Position numbers and translations under genes: made by a program. From Neisseria canis (GTDB lineage: Bacteria > Pseudomonadota > Gammaproteobacteria > Burkholderiales > Neisseriaceae): a stretch of 64,000 nucleotides of DNA. The stretch spans positions 558,001 through 622,000 of the forward strand of contig NZ_LR134313.1 in assembly GCF_900636765.1 (NCBI RefSeq), given 5' to 3'. How positions within the stretch are numbered: position 1 is the first letter of the stretch; each line of letters starts with the position of its first letter. Below the pieces are notes generated by a model, which was not told where the DNA came from, ran no database searches, and worked only from the letters and a program-made list of their open reading frames with translations. Below, in pieces: positions 8,365 through 17,420 of the stretch.

Positions 8365-10131
8365 TCATAAGGTTTGGTTGGCTTTTTCAGCAACGTGGAT
8401 TGTGGTTGTATTGGTCAGCTGCTTGGTAGGTGCCACGCCCAAAATGTTCAAGCTGCCCGACATCACACTCTTAAACACCGGGCCGGCTACCGTGCCGCCG
8501 TAATAGCCGTTTTTGGTGGGTTCATCCACATTCACAGCCACAATCACGCGCGGATTTTCTGCCGGTGCGAAACCGACAAACGTTGCCATATGTTTGTCGT
8601 TGGCATAGCGGCCGTTAACCAATTTACGCGCCGTACCGGTTTTCGCTGCCACATTAAAGCCTTCTACCGAACCGGCAGTGCCCGTGCCGCCCGGCTCCGT
8701 TACGGAAACCATGATTTTGCGCATCAAAGCAGCAGTTTCGGGCTTGATTACCTGCTCGCCTTTCGGCGCCATCAACTGCTTCTCAAAGCTGATAGGCAAC
8801 AAACGACCATCAGTGGTAAACACGGTGTAAGAACGGGCAAGCTGCAAAAGGCTGGTTTGCAAGCCGTAACCGAACGACATCGTTGCCTGACTAAACGGCT
8901 GCCAGCGCTTCCAGTTATGCAAAATACCGGCGGTTTCTCCCGGAAAACCCGAATGCATGCGCTTACCGATGCCTACGCTGCTGTAAAACTCATACATTTC
9001 CTGCGGGCTGAACATCGCAGAAAGTTTGCTGGTGCCCACATTAGAAGACTTCTGCATAATGCCGCGCAAATTCAAGGCTGCATACACATGGGTATCGCGC
9101 ACCACGTTACCGCCGATTGAATAAGGATGCGTGTTAAACCAAGATGCTTCGTTTACTTTGCCAGAATCGATGGCTTTTGCAATCGGGAAAGGCTTCATGG
9201 TTGAACCGGGCTCGATCATATCGGTTACCGCGCGGTTACGACGCTGCTCGCTGCTGGCTTGGCCTGGGCGGTTCGGGTCATAAGCCGGGCTGTTGACCAA
9301 AGCGAGAATTTCACCGGTTTTCGCGTCCAACACAACAGCGCTGCCGGCTTTGGCTTTATGATGGTCGATCGCTTTATTCAACTCGTCATAGGCAAGTGTT
9401 TGGATCCGCTGGTCAAGCGACAAAACCAAATCATTGCCGTTTTTCGGGTCGCTGTTGCGCGGCGAATCCAAGCTATCGACAATATTGCCTTTGTTATCCC
9501 GCAAAACCACTTTGGCACCGTTGATACCGCGCAATTCTTCTTCACGCGAAAGCTCCAAGCCTTCCTGGCCTTTGCCGTCGATATTGGTAAAGCCGATAAC
9601 GTGTGCAAACAGATTGCCCATAGGATATTGACGCTTGGCTTCCTTTTGGAAAGCCAAACCTTTAATACCCAAGGCTTCTATCTGTTTGGCCACTTCATGC
9701 GGCAACTGGCGTTTGATGTACACAAAATCTTTATCTTTTTTCGACAGCTTTTCTTCAACTTCGCTCTCAGGCACACCAAGCAGTTTCGCCAGCTTGATGA
9801 TTTGCGCATTGGTCGGCATTTCATCCATGGCGGAAGGAATGGCATATAGTGATTCCGTAGGCGCGCTCAACGCAAGCGTGGCGCCGTTTCTGTCGGAAAT
9901 CATGCCCCTTGAAGCCGTGAGCGCAACGGTGCGCACAAAACGGCGATCCCCTTGGTCTTTCAAAAAAGCATGTTCGCTGGTTTGCAGATAGATTCCGCGG
10001 CCGATCAAAGCCACGAAAGCCACTGCCAAACCGCCGAGCACAAACAGGATACGGCCGTTGGTGCCGACTCCTTTAGGCACCTTGGGCTGTTTGGCCAGCA
10101 TTTTGGGTTTATATTCGTTTTTGATTAACAT
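8365..10131 (-). CDS. ftsI: Penicillin-binding protein 2 (FtsI/PenA), septal transpeptidase
   Basis: The class B PBP that cross-links septal peptidoglycan; in Neisseria it is the penA target of cephalosporins. The 588-aa product begins [12 protein letters not shown], like gonococcal PenA, and has one N-terminal membrane anchor (about residues 28-48). The three active-site motifs are intact: S-x-x-K in 'EPGSTMKPF', SSN in 'QKSSNVGTS' and KTG in 'AKTGTARK'. The loop before 'RDTHVY' reads SIGGNVV, differing from the form I recall for the gonococcus. It lies 25 bases after ftsL. No DUS occurs inside the gene. Confidence 0.97.
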   Translation of the reverse strand: MLIKNEYKPKMLAKQPKVPKGVGTNGRILFVLGGLAVAFVALIGRGIYLQTSEHAFLKDQGDRRFVRTVALTASRGMISDRNGATLALSAPTESLYAIPSAMDEMPTNAQIIKLAKLLGVPESEVEEKLSKKDKDFVYIKRQLPHEVAKQIEALGIKGLAFQKEAKRQYPMGNLFAHVIGFTNIDGKGQEGLELSREEELRGINGAKVVLRDNKGNIVDSLDSPRNSDPKNGNDLVLSLDQRIQTLAYDELNKAIDHHKAKAGSAVVLDAKTGEILALVNSPAYDPNRPGQASSEQRRNRAVTDMIEPGSTMKPFPIAKAIDSGKVNEASWFNTHPYSIGGNVVRDTHVYAALNLRGIMQKSSNVGTSKLSAMFSPQEMYEFYSSVGIGKRMHSGFPGETAGILHNWKRWQPFSQATMSFGYGLQTSLLQLARSYTVFTTDGRLLPISFEKQLMAPKGEQVIKPETAALMRKIMVSVTEPGGTGTAGSVEGFNVAAKTGTARKLVNGRYANDKHMATFVGFAPAENPRVIVAVNVDEPTKNGYYGGTVAGPVFKSVMSGSLNILGVAPTKQLTNTTTIHVAEKANQTL

Positions 10132-10156
10132 GCAACTATTCTCTAACTTCTCTAAA

Positions 10157-10417
10157 TTATTTTACTTCCACGATTTGCGTATCCTCTTGAGCGGGCGGGC
10201 GGAGGTTTTGTTCTTTTGCTGCCGCCTTTATCAACTGGTGGTTCGCCAACTTAGCCTGCTCGAATTTCAAACGGGCATATTCCTGCTCCAGCACCGTTTT
10301 CTGCTTTTGCGCTTTATCCAGCGCGATAAAATACTGGCGCGACTGGTTTTGCACGGTTACCACCAACACGCCGGATACCAAGGCCAATGCCAGCAGTAAA
10401 ATATTCAACTTATTCAT
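10157..10417 (-). CDS. ftsL: Cell division protein FtsL
   Basis: An 86-aa bitopic division protein that with FtsB/FtsQ recruits and activates FtsW-FtsI. It starts [17 protein letters not shown], a short cytoplasmic tail then a transmembrane helix, then a coiled-coil-like segment rich in Lys, Gln and Glu (about residues 30-70). I chose the ATG at 10415-10417; the longer frame would translate the TG-DUS at 10424-10440. Position between rsmH and ftsI is diagnostic, since FtsL is poorly conserved in sequence. Confidence 0.88.
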   Translation of the reverse strand: MNKLNILLLALALVSGVLVVTVQNQSRQYFIALDKAQKQKTVLEQEYARLKFEQAKLANHQLIKAAAKEQNLRPPAQEDTQIVEVK

Positions 10418-10456
10418 ATCAACTTTTTCAGACAGGCATAGCATCCTGCCCTGATT

Positions 10457-11419
10457 TTATACATCTTGTTCAAACACGCCGCTTGTGCGCTCTGCCACAC
10501 GCAACACCGCCGAACGCGCGCGGGGATTCATTCTGATTTCCTCATCCGAGGGCTTAACGGCCTTGCCTATTGCCTTCAAAGGAGGTTGCGGCAGGTCTGC
10601 TTCTCTCACGGCAGCCCATTTGGGCAGCGGCGCATGGGTAGAATGCTGTTTGATAAACTGCTTCACAATGCGGTCTTCTAAAGAATGAAACGCAATCACT
10701 GCCAGCCTGCCGCCTTCATTTAATCTTGCCACCACTTGCGGCAGCACCGCTTTTACCTCTTCAAGCTCACGGTTGATGAAAATCCGAACGGCTTGGAACG
10801 TCCGCGTCGCCGGGTCTTGACCGCGCTCACGAGTACGGACGGCTTGTGCCACGAGTTTCGCCAGCTTGCCGGTTGTATCAATAGGGCTTTCCTCGCGTTG
10901 CGAAACAATGGCGCGCGCAATCTGGCGACTAAACCGCTCTTCACCATAATTCTTAATCACCTCATGTAATTCTTGCTCTTGCGCCACCGCAATCCATTCG
11001 GCAGCCGACGCACCCCGCGTCGTATCCATCCGCATATCCAGCGGCGCATCATAGCGGAAACTGAAACCGCGCGCGCCGTCGTCAATCTGCGGGGAAGAAA
11101 TACCCAAATCAAACAAAGCGCCGTCTATTTTATTGACATCCAATTCATTCAGGGCTGTCTGAAACGTGGCAAAACCGTTATGCACCACGCTCACACGTTT
11201 ATCCTGCTCGGCCAGCGCCCTCGCCACCGCAATGGCCTGCGGGTCTTTATCAAACACAACCAAACGGCCTGCTGCGCCCAGCTTCGACAAAATCAGGCGG
11301 GAGTGCCCTCCCCTACCGAAAGTGCCGTCTACATAAATGCCGTTTTCGCGCACCGCCAAAGCCTCTACGGCTTCGTTCAGCAAAACGGTTACATGCCGGA
11401 ATTCCACCTGTTCCGTCAT
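10457..11419 (-). CDS. rsmH: 16S rRNA (cytosine(1402)-N(4))-methyltransferase
   Basis: RsmH (MraW) methylates N4 of C1402 in 16S rRNA. The 320-aa protein has the family N-terminus '[13 protein letters not shown]', the SAM-binding '[16 protein letters not shown]', '[10 protein letters not shown]' and the C-terminal '[15 protein letters not shown]'. It overlaps mraZ by four bases (start codon within the mraZ stop region), so the two are translationally coupled. Confidence 0.96.
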   Translation of the reverse strand: MTEQVEFRHVTVLLNEAVEALAVRENGIYVDGTFGRGGHSRLILSKLGAAGRLVVFDKDPQAIAVARALAEQDKRVSVVHNGFATFQTALNELDVNKIDGALFDLGISSPQIDDGARGFSFRYDAPLDMRMDTTRGASAAEWIAVAQEQELHEVIKNYGEERFSRQIARAIVSQREESPIDTTGKLAKLVAQAVRTRERGQDPATRTFQAVRIFINRELEEVKAVLPQVVARLNEGGRLAVIAFHSLEDRIVKQFIKQHSTHAPLPKWAAVREADLPQPPLKAIGKAVKPSDEEIRMNPRARSAVLRVAERTSGVFEQDV

Positions 11420-11871
11420 AGCTGCAAATCCGTTTGCGCCAACTCCATTTCCAAATCTTCAGGATCGGCATCCAAAGCCTGCTCCATCTCAGCTTCCCAA
11501 TGCTCACGTCCCCAAAGCTCCAAACGGTTGGCGCGGCCGACCAGGGTCACTTCTTTATCGAAATCAACGCGCTTTCTCAAATTGGCAGGCAGCAGGATGC
11601 GGCCCGCACCATCCAGCTCCAAAGTATCGGCATTGTGCAAAAGCAGGTTTTGATAACGCTGCAAAACGGGCTTTCCGGCCACGGGCAGAGCCAACAGTTG
11701 GGCCGCCACTCCTTCCCAAACGCTTTCGGGATAAATCAGCATACGGCTGCGCGAATCCAGCGTAACCACCACAGAGGGCGTATAGCGGCGCAGCAAAAGC
11801 TCGCGGAACTTGGCAGGAATCGCCAACCGCCCTTTGCTGTCTATGCTTAATTCATGAACGCCGCCAAACAA
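11416..11871 (-). CDS. mraZ: Transcriptional regulator MraZ
   Basis: MraZ is the DNA-binding repressor at the head of dcw clusters. The 151-aa product starts [19 protein letters not shown] and repeats the AbrB-like motif later ('[16 protein letters not shown]'), giving the family's two SpoVT/AbrB half-domains. Four tandem 10-bp GTG boxes overlap the promoter upstream (11915-11954), the expected operator, so autorepression is likely. Confidence 0.96.
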   Translation of the reverse strand: MFGGVHELSIDSKGRLAIPAKFRELLLRRYTPSVVVTLDSRSRMLIYPESVWEGVAAQLLALPVAGKPVLQRYQNLLLHNADTLELDGAGRILLPANLRKRVDFDKEVTLVGRANRLELWGREHWEAEMEQALDADPEDLEMELAQTDLQL

Positions 11872-11914
11872 AATTTGCCTCCCGAAGCCGGAATAATCTT
11901 TTTTTTGGGATTTT

Positions 11915-11954
11915 GGTGCACTTTAATACACCTTACCCCACTTTGTGACACTAT
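11915..11954 (-). promoter_or_regulatory. MraZ operator: four 10-bp GTG boxes
   Basis: On the minus strand the sequence reads ATAGTGTCAC, AAAGTGGGGT, AAGGTGTATT, AAAGTGCACC without gaps, placing GTG at the same position in each of four consecutive decamers. MraZ is known to bind short direct repeats (TGGGN in E. coli, AAAGTG in mycoplasmas) at 10-bp spacing. The first box overlaps the -10 element, so bound MraZ should block RNA polymerase. Confidence 0.75.
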
Positions 11955-11978
11955 AAAAAAAATCTTCTTATTGGTCAA
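11950..11978 (-). promoter_or_regulatory. Sigma-70 promoter of the dcw cluster
   Basis: On the minus strand, TTGACC (11973-11978) and TATAGT (11950-11955) are separated by exactly 17 bases, about 80 bases upstream of mraZ. The rest of the 328-bp gap to midA holds the operator, one TG-DUS near 12102 and the divergent midA leader. Confidence 0.75.
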
Positions 11979-12199
11979 ACGCATACAATCCCAAAAAACA
12001 ACCGCTCAGACAAGCACTTACCTTTCATTACCGACACCCGTCCTATCCTTACACGGCAACACCTCATGAAAAACCCAACAAACACTTACACATAGGCAAA
12101 ATGCCTGTCTGAAAAGGCGATTGGGCAAGGCATACACAGCAAACTGCTTCACACGTTATAATAAGAACAAACACTCTTATTTTTACAAAATATAACACT

Positions 12200-13357
12200 A
12201 TGAAAACAACACTCCCGCAACCCTCGGCTGAAGCGACTGCCGCCAGCGAGCAACTGCAAACCATCATCCGCGAAGAAATCCAATCCCAAAACGGCTGGAT
12301 TCCGTTTTCCCGCTTCATGCAGCTGGCGCTTTACGCCCCCCGATACGGCTACTACACCGGCGGCGCACACAAAATCGGCGCAGCAGGCGACTTCATCACC
12401 GCACCCACCCTCACCCCTCTTTTCGGGCAGACGCTCGCCCGACAGCTCAACGCCCTTTTGCCCCAAACCGAAGGCAACCTCTACGAATTCGGTGCGGGCA
12501 CAGGCGACTTGGCCGCCTTATTGCTGCAAAGCTGCGCCGACACCTTATCGCACTACTACATCATCGAACTTTCGCCCGAGCTTGCGGAGCGCCAAAAACA
12601 GCACATCGCAGCAACCGCGCCCGAACATGCCGATAAAGTTACCCACCTCAGCGCCTTACCCAAACAATTCAACGGCATCATCATCGGCAACGAGGTGCTG
12701 GACGCCATGCCGTGCGAACTCATTCAATACAACAACCAACATTACCAGCGCCTCGGCGTCAGCCTTTCAGACAGGCATTTCACCCTCACGCCCCAAGCGC
12801 TCGAACAACCCGGGCTGCAAGCCGCTGCCGCACAATACATTCCGCCGCAGCAAGGCTACACCAGCGAGCTGCATCCGGAGCAATACGCATTTGTACACAC
12901 CTTGGGCGAACGCTTGGTGCGCGGCGCCGTCATCCTGATTGATTACGGTTTCGACGCCGCCCAGTATTACCACCCTCAGCGCAGCGAAGGCACGCTCATC
13001 GGCCACTACCGCCACCACAGCATTCACGATCCTTTTTTCAACATCGGCCTCACCGACCTGACCGCCCACGTCAACTTTACCGACATCGCCCAAGCCGGCA
13101 CCGACGCCGGCCTCGACCTCATCGGCTACACCACGCAGGCCGCGTTTTTACTGAACTTAGGCATCACCGAATTGCTGGCGGAAACTTTCCCGCCGCAGGC
13201 AACCGCCTCGCCCGACTACATCCGCGAAGCCGCCAACCTGCACAAACTGACCGCCCAGCACGAAATGGGCGAATTATTTAAAGTTATCGCATTCGGGCGG
13301 GAAATCGACGTGGATTGGCAGGGCTTTGCCTTCGGCGATATCTGCCACAAGCTGTAA
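12200..13357 (+). CDS. MidA-family SAM-dependent methyltransferase
   Basis: A 385-aa protein of the MidA/NDUFAF7 (DUF185) family, class I methyltransferases that in mitochondria methylate an arginine of a respiratory complex I subunit. Seen: 'FSRFMQLALYAPRYGYY' near the N-terminus, 'GAAGDFITAPTLTPLFGQ', the SAM-binding 'YEFGAGTGDLAALLL', 'IIGNEVLDAMPCEL' and 'VILIDYGFDAAQYYH'. The bacterial substrate is unknown. It is transcribed divergently from the dcw cluster. A TG-DUS lies in the coding frame near 12765, where it encodes part of 'LSDRHF'. Confidence 0.88.
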   Translation: MKTTLPQPSAEATAASEQLQTIIREEIQSQNGWIPFSRFMQLALYAPRYGYYTGGAHKIGAAGDFITAPTLTPLFGQTLARQLNALLPQTEGNLYEFGAGTGDLAALLLQSCADTLSHYYIIELSPELAERQKQHIAATAPEHADKVTHLSALPKQFNGIIIGNEVLDAMPCELIQYNNQHYQRLGVSLSDRHFTLTPQALEQPGLQAAAAQYIPPQQGYTSELHPEQYAFVHTLGERLVRGAVILIDYGFDAAQYYHPQRSEGTLIGHYRHHSIHDPFFNIGLTDLTAHVNFTDIAQAGTDAGLDLIGYTTQAAFLLNLGITELLAETFPPQATASPDYIREAANLHKLTAQHEMGELFKVIAFGREIDVDWQGFAFGDICHKL

Positions 13358-13375
13358 ACCGCCCAACCGTCAAAC

Positions 13376-13417
13376 ATGCCTGTCTGAAAACCGCCGACGC
13401 ACGTTCAGACAGGCATT
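13376..13417 (+). terminator. Inverted TG-DUS pair after midA
   Basis: ATGCCTGTCTGAAAA and TTCAGACAGGCATT face each other across a GC-rich loop 19 bases past the midA stop and are followed by T-rich DNA. Probable terminator. Confidence 0.65.
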
Positions 13418-13463
13418 ATTTTCAATAAAATCAAACAATAATAAAAACACACCAAAATACTGT

Positions 13464-13492
13464 TTGACAAAATCGGAGCAAACCATTAAATT
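13464..13492 (+). promoter_or_regulatory. Promoter of the tRNA pair
   Basis: TTGACA (13464-13469) and TAAATT (13487-13492) with 17-base spacing, ending 16 bases before the first tRNA. The -35 is consensus and the -10 is weaker. Confidence 0.65.
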
Positions 13493-13508
13493 ACGCCCTC
13501 TCAAACAA

Positions 13509-13585
13509 GGCGAATTAGCTCAGTCGGTTAGAGCAGAGGAATCATAATCCTTGTGTCCGGGGTTCGAGTCCCTGATTCGCCACCA
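13509..13585 (+). tRNA. tRNA-Met (CAT), probably elongator
   Basis: A 77-base cloverleaf: acceptor GGCGAAT pairs with ATTCGCC, the CCA end is encoded, the T-arm is GGTTCGAGTCC and the anticodon is CAT in 'AATCATAATCC'. It lacks the unpaired first base of an initiator tRNA. A CAT tRNA could also be tRNA-Ile2 with lysidine, but the body resembles elongator Met. Confidence 0.9.
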
Positions 13586-13591
13586 AATTCC

Positions 13592-13667
<76 letters not shown>

Positions 13668-13797
13668 GTGAAACGAAATCGAAGCCTGCTGAATCTTCAG
13701 CAGGCTTTATTCATTTCCGGTTTTCTTCAAAACAAACTGATTTTTCGATACCGGGCAATAACAACAGCACATAAGTTAAGTTTATTGCCATCCTCTC

Positions 13798-13886
13798 TAT
13801 AGAGTTAACCAACTTAAATAGTACGCTCGTCATACCCGCTCAAGCCCAAGCATGACGGTATCGTTAATGTAAATAGATTGACTGTG
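13798..13886. repeat. MITE-like repeat, TCATAC-core family
   Basis: The ends (CTATAGAGTTAACCAACTT... and ...AATAGATTGACTG) are degenerate versions of the TATAGT(C/T)AATCAACTT termini seen in other copies. The core CTCGTCATACCCG...AAGCATGACGG is a decayed palindrome. It occupies the 333-bp gap between the tRNAs and the CBS-domain gene together with a TG-DUS pair. Confidence 0.6.
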
Positions 13887-13887
13887 A

Positions 13888-13920
13888 ATGCCTGTCTGAA
13901 ACTGTTTTCAGACAGGCATT
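13888..13920. terminator. Inverted TG-DUS pair
   Basis: ATGCCTGTCTGAAA and its complement separated by about 4 bases, followed by TTTATTTAT. A strong hairpin at the end of the tRNA/repeat region. Confidence 0.6.
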
Positions 13921-14000
13921 TATTTATACTGAAAACATGGCATAATAATCCGAAAACCACAACAACAAACTGAATATAAAAGGAAACAAGGAGAAAACCT

Positions 14001-15803
14001 ATGGAGCGTTTCGACTTCGGCTATGCCCCCTACGACAGCCTGAGCAGCCAGCAGCGCCGCATTTTGCAGGAAGCGGTGGACATTGCGTTTTTCGATGAAG
14101 ACACCTGCATCATCGAACCGGAGCAGCAGATTGAGCATTTGTATGTGGTTATCAAAGGTTTAATCAAAGAAATCAACAACAATAATGAAGTGGTGGCGCT
14201 TTACCACACGCACGACACATTTGAAGCCCGCGCATTGGTGGAAGGCGCGAGCCAAAACCGCTTTGTGGTGGCGGAAGAAGCTTTGGTTTATCTGATTCCG
14301 AAAAAAGTGGTAACCGAGCTGGTGGAATCGAATGCCCAATTCGGCGCTTATTTTTACGCCTCGGTAGCGGAAAAGCTAGCCAGCTTGTCGGGCAACAAAA
14401 GCGAAGAAGAATTCGCCAGCCTGTTCACTGCCCGCGTTCGCGATGCCTACCGCCAAAACAGTGTTTGGCTGGACGGCAATGCCAGCATTTTAGACGCCGC
14501 CGTTGCCATGAAAGAAGGCAAAACCAAATCTCTGCTGATCCGCCATAAAGGCCGCGTGGGGCTGTTTACAGAGTCGATGTTCCGCAATATTTTGATTGAC
14601 GGCATCCCTTCAAGCGAAGCCGTGCATAAGTGGACGACGTTTGATCTAATCAGCGTGGACATCGACGACTTCGTGTTCAACGCCCTGCTGCGCATGATGG
14701 AGTTTTATATCCAGCGGGTGGTGGTTACCGAACACGGCGAGGTTATCGGTTCGCTGGAGCAGATAGACGTGCTGGCTTATGTATCCAACCACAGCCATTT
14801 GGTGGCGCAGCGTTTGGAGCGCGCCGACAGCATCGACGATTTGGTGGGCATCGCGCAACAAATGACCGAATCCATCCGTGCACTGCGTAAAAACGGCGTG
14901 CGCGCACCGCAACTGGCGCAACTGATGCAGGTTTTAAACTCAAGCCTGTTTGAAAAAGCATGGCGGCTGATTGCTTCGCCCGAACTATATGAAAACTCCT
15001 GTCTGATAGTGATGGGTTCCGAAGGCCGGGGCGAGCAGGTATTGAAAACCGACCAGGATAACGCGCTGATTCTGCGGGAAAATGTTAATCCGGAAGAAGC
15101 CGCCGCCGCCGAACAGTTTTCAGACACGCTTTCGCGACTGGGCTATCCGCCCTGCAAAGGCAAAATCATGGTCAACAACCCCGAATGGCGCAAACCGGTG
15201 GGAGAATTTAAAAACATGGTTGCCGGCTGGGTGCGCTCGCCAAGCCCTGCTTCCATGATGAATCTGGCGATTTTTATCGATGCCAAAGCGGTGGCGGGCG
15301 ACGCTTCACTGCTGGCGGAAGTGAACGCGCACTTGCGCAAATATTTGGGCAACGATGTGGGCATGCTGATGACGTTTGCCCGCGCGGTAGAACAGTTCGA
15401 CAGCCACGAACAAGGCTTTTTCTCGCAGCTCTTGCGGCGCGACCGCCAGGAAAAAATGGACATCAAAAAAATGGGGCTGTTTCCAGTAGTACACGGCGTG
15501 CGGGCACTGGCGCTGGAAGCCCGCATCGAAGACACCGGCACGTTCGACCGCCTGCAAAAACTGGCTCAGATGAACGTTATCGACGAGCATCTGGCCAAAG
15601 ATGTGGCCGAAGCGCTGCGCTATCTGATGGAAATGCGCCTCAAAGCCGGCCTTTTGGGCATGCACAACGGCCATGTTACCGAGCCGAACCAAGTGGATTT
15701 GCAAAGCCTCACCACGCTCGAGCGCGATTTGCTCAAAGAGGCGCTGCAAGTGGTTAAGCGCTTCAAAAGCGTGGTCCGCCACCATTTCCACTTAAACACT
15801 TAG
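14001..15803 (+). CDS. cNMP-binding/CBS-domain DUF294 nucleotidyltransferase-like regulator
   Basis: A 600-aa multidomain protein. In order: a cyclic-nucleotide-binding-like beta-barrel (about 10-115), a CBS pair (about 150-270), a DUF294 nucleotidyltransferase domain with 'GSEGRGEQVLKTDQDNAL' (about 338-355) and a helical DUF294 C-terminal domain. The family resembles GlnD-type uridylyltransferases and is often paired with a DnaQ-like exonuclease, as here. The molecular target is unknown. A good ribosome-binding site (AAGGAGAAAACCT) precedes the ATG. The next gene begins 10 bases after the stop. Confidence 0.88.
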   Translation: MERFDFGYAPYDSLSSQQRRILQEAVDIAFFDEDTCIIEPEQQIEHLYVVIKGLIKEINNNNEVVALYHTHDTFEARALVEGASQNRFVVAEEALVYLIPKKVVTELVESNAQFGAYFYASVAEKLASLSGNKSEEEFASLFTARVRDAYRQNSVWLDGNASILDAAVAMKEGKTKSLLIRHKGRVGLFTESMFRNILIDGIPSSEAVHKWTTFDLISVDIDDFVFNALLRMMEFYIQRVVVTEHGEVIGSLEQIDVLAYVSNHSHLVAQRLERADSIDDLVGIAQQMTESIRALRKNGVRAPQLAQLMQVLNSSLFEKAWRLIASPELYENSCLIVMGSEGRGEQVLKTDQDNALILRENVNPEEAAAAEQFSDTLSRLGYPPCKGKIMVNNPEWRKPVGEFKNMVAGWVRSPSPASMMNLAIFIDAKAVAGDASLLAEVNAHLRKYLGNDVGMLMTFARAVEQFDSHEQGFFSQLLRRDRQEKMDIKKMGLFPVVHGVRALALEARIEDTGTFDRLQKLAQMNVIDEHLAKDVAEALRYLMEMRLKAGLLGMHNGHVTEPNQVDLQSLTTLERDLLKEALQVVKRFKSVVRHHFHLNT

Positions 15804-15813
15804 GAGCGCGGCG

Positions 15814-16431
15814 ATGGGTATTTTCGATACATTCAAACACAACCGCAACCGCCGCAAACTGACCGATCAGAGCTTTGATTTTTTATTCGACGGGCACCCC
15901 GACGAGCTGGTGAGCTTCGATTGCGAAACCACCAGCCTGGATGTGAAAGAAGCGGAAATTATTTCTATCGGCGCGGTAAAAATCCGCGGCAATAAGATAC
16001 TTACCAGCGATGCGTTTTATGTGCTGGTTAAGCCCGAGGGCATCATGGAGGCATCCAACGTTACCATCCACGGCCTGCGCCCCAAAGACTTGAGCGACGG
16101 CTTGCCGGTGGAAGAAGCTTTGCGCCGGTTTCTCAATTTTGTCGGCGGCAGGCCGGTAGTGGGCTATTTTCTGGAATATGATGTGGCGATGATCAACAAA
16201 TTCCTCAAACCCATGCTCGGCATTCAGTTGCCCAACCGGCAAATTGAAGTTTCGAGCATCTATTACCGCCAAGAAGTCAGGAAAAAGTTTTACGACAGCT
16301 ATGTCGACATGCGCATGGCACCGATGATTAAAAAACTCGGCATCCCCGATCTGCCGCGCCACGATGCGATGAACGATTCGATTAACGTGGCGATGATGTA
16401 TCTGGCGCTGCAAGCCCGCGGCAGGCGGTAG
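15814..16431 (+). CDS. DEDD-type 3'-5' exonuclease (DnaQ-like)
   Basis: A 205-aa protein with the proofreading-exonuclease fold: Exo I 'VSFDCETTSLDV' (D-x-E), Exo II around 'HGLRPKDLSDG' and 'GYFLEYDVAMINKF', and Exo III 'RHDAMNDSINVAMMY' (H-x4-D). All four acidic residues and the His are present, so it should be active. It resembles the stand-alone epsilon-like exonucleases found with DUF294/CBS proteins and is almost certainly in an operon with the upstream gene. Confidence 0.9.
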   Translation: MGIFDTFKHNRNRRKLTDQSFDFLFDGHPDELVSFDCETTSLDVKEAEIISIGAVKIRGNKILTSDAFYVLVKPEGIMEASNVTIHGLRPKDLSDGLPVEEALRRFLNFVGGRPVVGYFLEYDVAMINKFLKPMLGIQLPNRQIEVSSIYYRQEVRKKFYDSYVDMRMAPMIKKLGIPDLPRHDAMNDSINVAMMYLALQARGRR

Positions 16432-16439
16432 GCACCGGC

Positions 16440-17114
16440 ATGTTACGAAAAATGCTCCGACTGCTGCTCAAAGGCTTGTTTACCCTTTTGTTTCTTGCCG
16501 GTGTTTACTTTGCCTCGGCATGGGTACTCGGACGCATCCCTGTGAACAGCGGGCGAGCGGAACAAGGCGACATCACCATTTTTCTGATTTCCAACGGCGT
16601 ACACACCGATATTGCCATGCCGCTTACCAATGCGGAATTCGACTGGCGATCGGTTATCTCCCCGGCCGACACAGACAATCCGCGCCTAGCGGCCGATTAT
16701 GTGGCGCTCGGCTGGGGCGACCGCACTTTTTATCTCGATACACCCGGCTGGTCGGATTTAACCGCTACGACTGCATTCAAAGCGCTCACCGGCCTGAGCC
16801 GCACCGCCGTGCACGCCACGTTTTCCCCTAAACCGCAGGCCGGCAGCCGCAGCATCCCGATCCGGGTTCTGCCTGCCGAATACCTGAAACTCGTCAACAG
16901 CATCCTGCCTCAATTCCAATACAGAAACGGCCGCGCCATCGCCATTGCAGGCAGGGGATACAGCAGCAATGATGTTTTTTACGAAGCACAGGGCAGATAT
17001 AGCCTTTTTGTTACCTGCAACACTTGGGCCAATACGCATTTGAAAAACAGCGGCTTGAAAAGCGTGGTTTGGACACCTTTTTCAGGCGCCGTCATGGATG
17101 TTTACCGCAAATAA
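16440..17114 (+). CDS. TIGR02117/DUF2459-family membrane-anchored protein
   Basis: A 224-aa protein with an N-terminal hydrophobic segment (about residues 10-30, signal anchor) and a periplasmic domain. Motifs 'LISNGVHTDIAMPL', 'GWGDRTFYLDTPGW' and 'LFVTCNTWANTHLKNSG' with a Cys match the family called urease-associated conserved hypothetical; a conserved His, Cys and Trp suggest a papain-like or amidase-type fold. Function not established. Spacing to the exonuclease gene is 8 bases, so the three genes probably form one operon. The 306-bp gap behind it holds two TG-DUS about 70 bases apart (17119, 17196) and one inside 17310-17325. Confidence 0.7.
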   Translation: MLRKMLRLLLKGLFTLLFLAGVYFASAWVLGRIPVNSGRAEQGDITIFLISNGVHTDIAMPLTNAEFDWRSVISPADTDNPRLAADYVALGWGDRTFYLDTPGWSDLTATTAFKALTGLSRTAVHATFSPKPQAGSRSIPIRVLPAEYLKLVNSILPQFQYRNGRAIAIAGRGYSSNDVFYEAQGRYSLFVTCNTWANTHLKNSGLKSVVWTPFSGAVMDVYRK

Positions 17115-17420
17115 ACGAATGCCTGTCTGAAAACGGTCTTAATGGCAGATAAGCGGTTTGACCGCAGCCCCGCAAAAACCCGCATTGCTTTTTTTCAGAC
17201 AGGCATTGGCTCCTAATCTTCTTGCAAACCATTATTTCCCGACATTCGCAACAAATCTGCTGGCTTGTAAAATCCTGTTAGGTTATGATTTGGGCTTTGT
17301 TAAAACCGGCTTTCAGACAGGCATTTAGCGTTTCCTTCCCAAGCAGGCCGGCAAACGCCCACACGCCTCAAAGCGGTTTTAACTGTAAAACCTTATCAAA
17401 AGCATTGGAGAAACTGAACA

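Noticed and set aside
10418..10444. Nine-codon N-terminal extension of FtsL
   Set aside because: It consists of a DUS read in frame, and the next ATG begins a typical FtsL.
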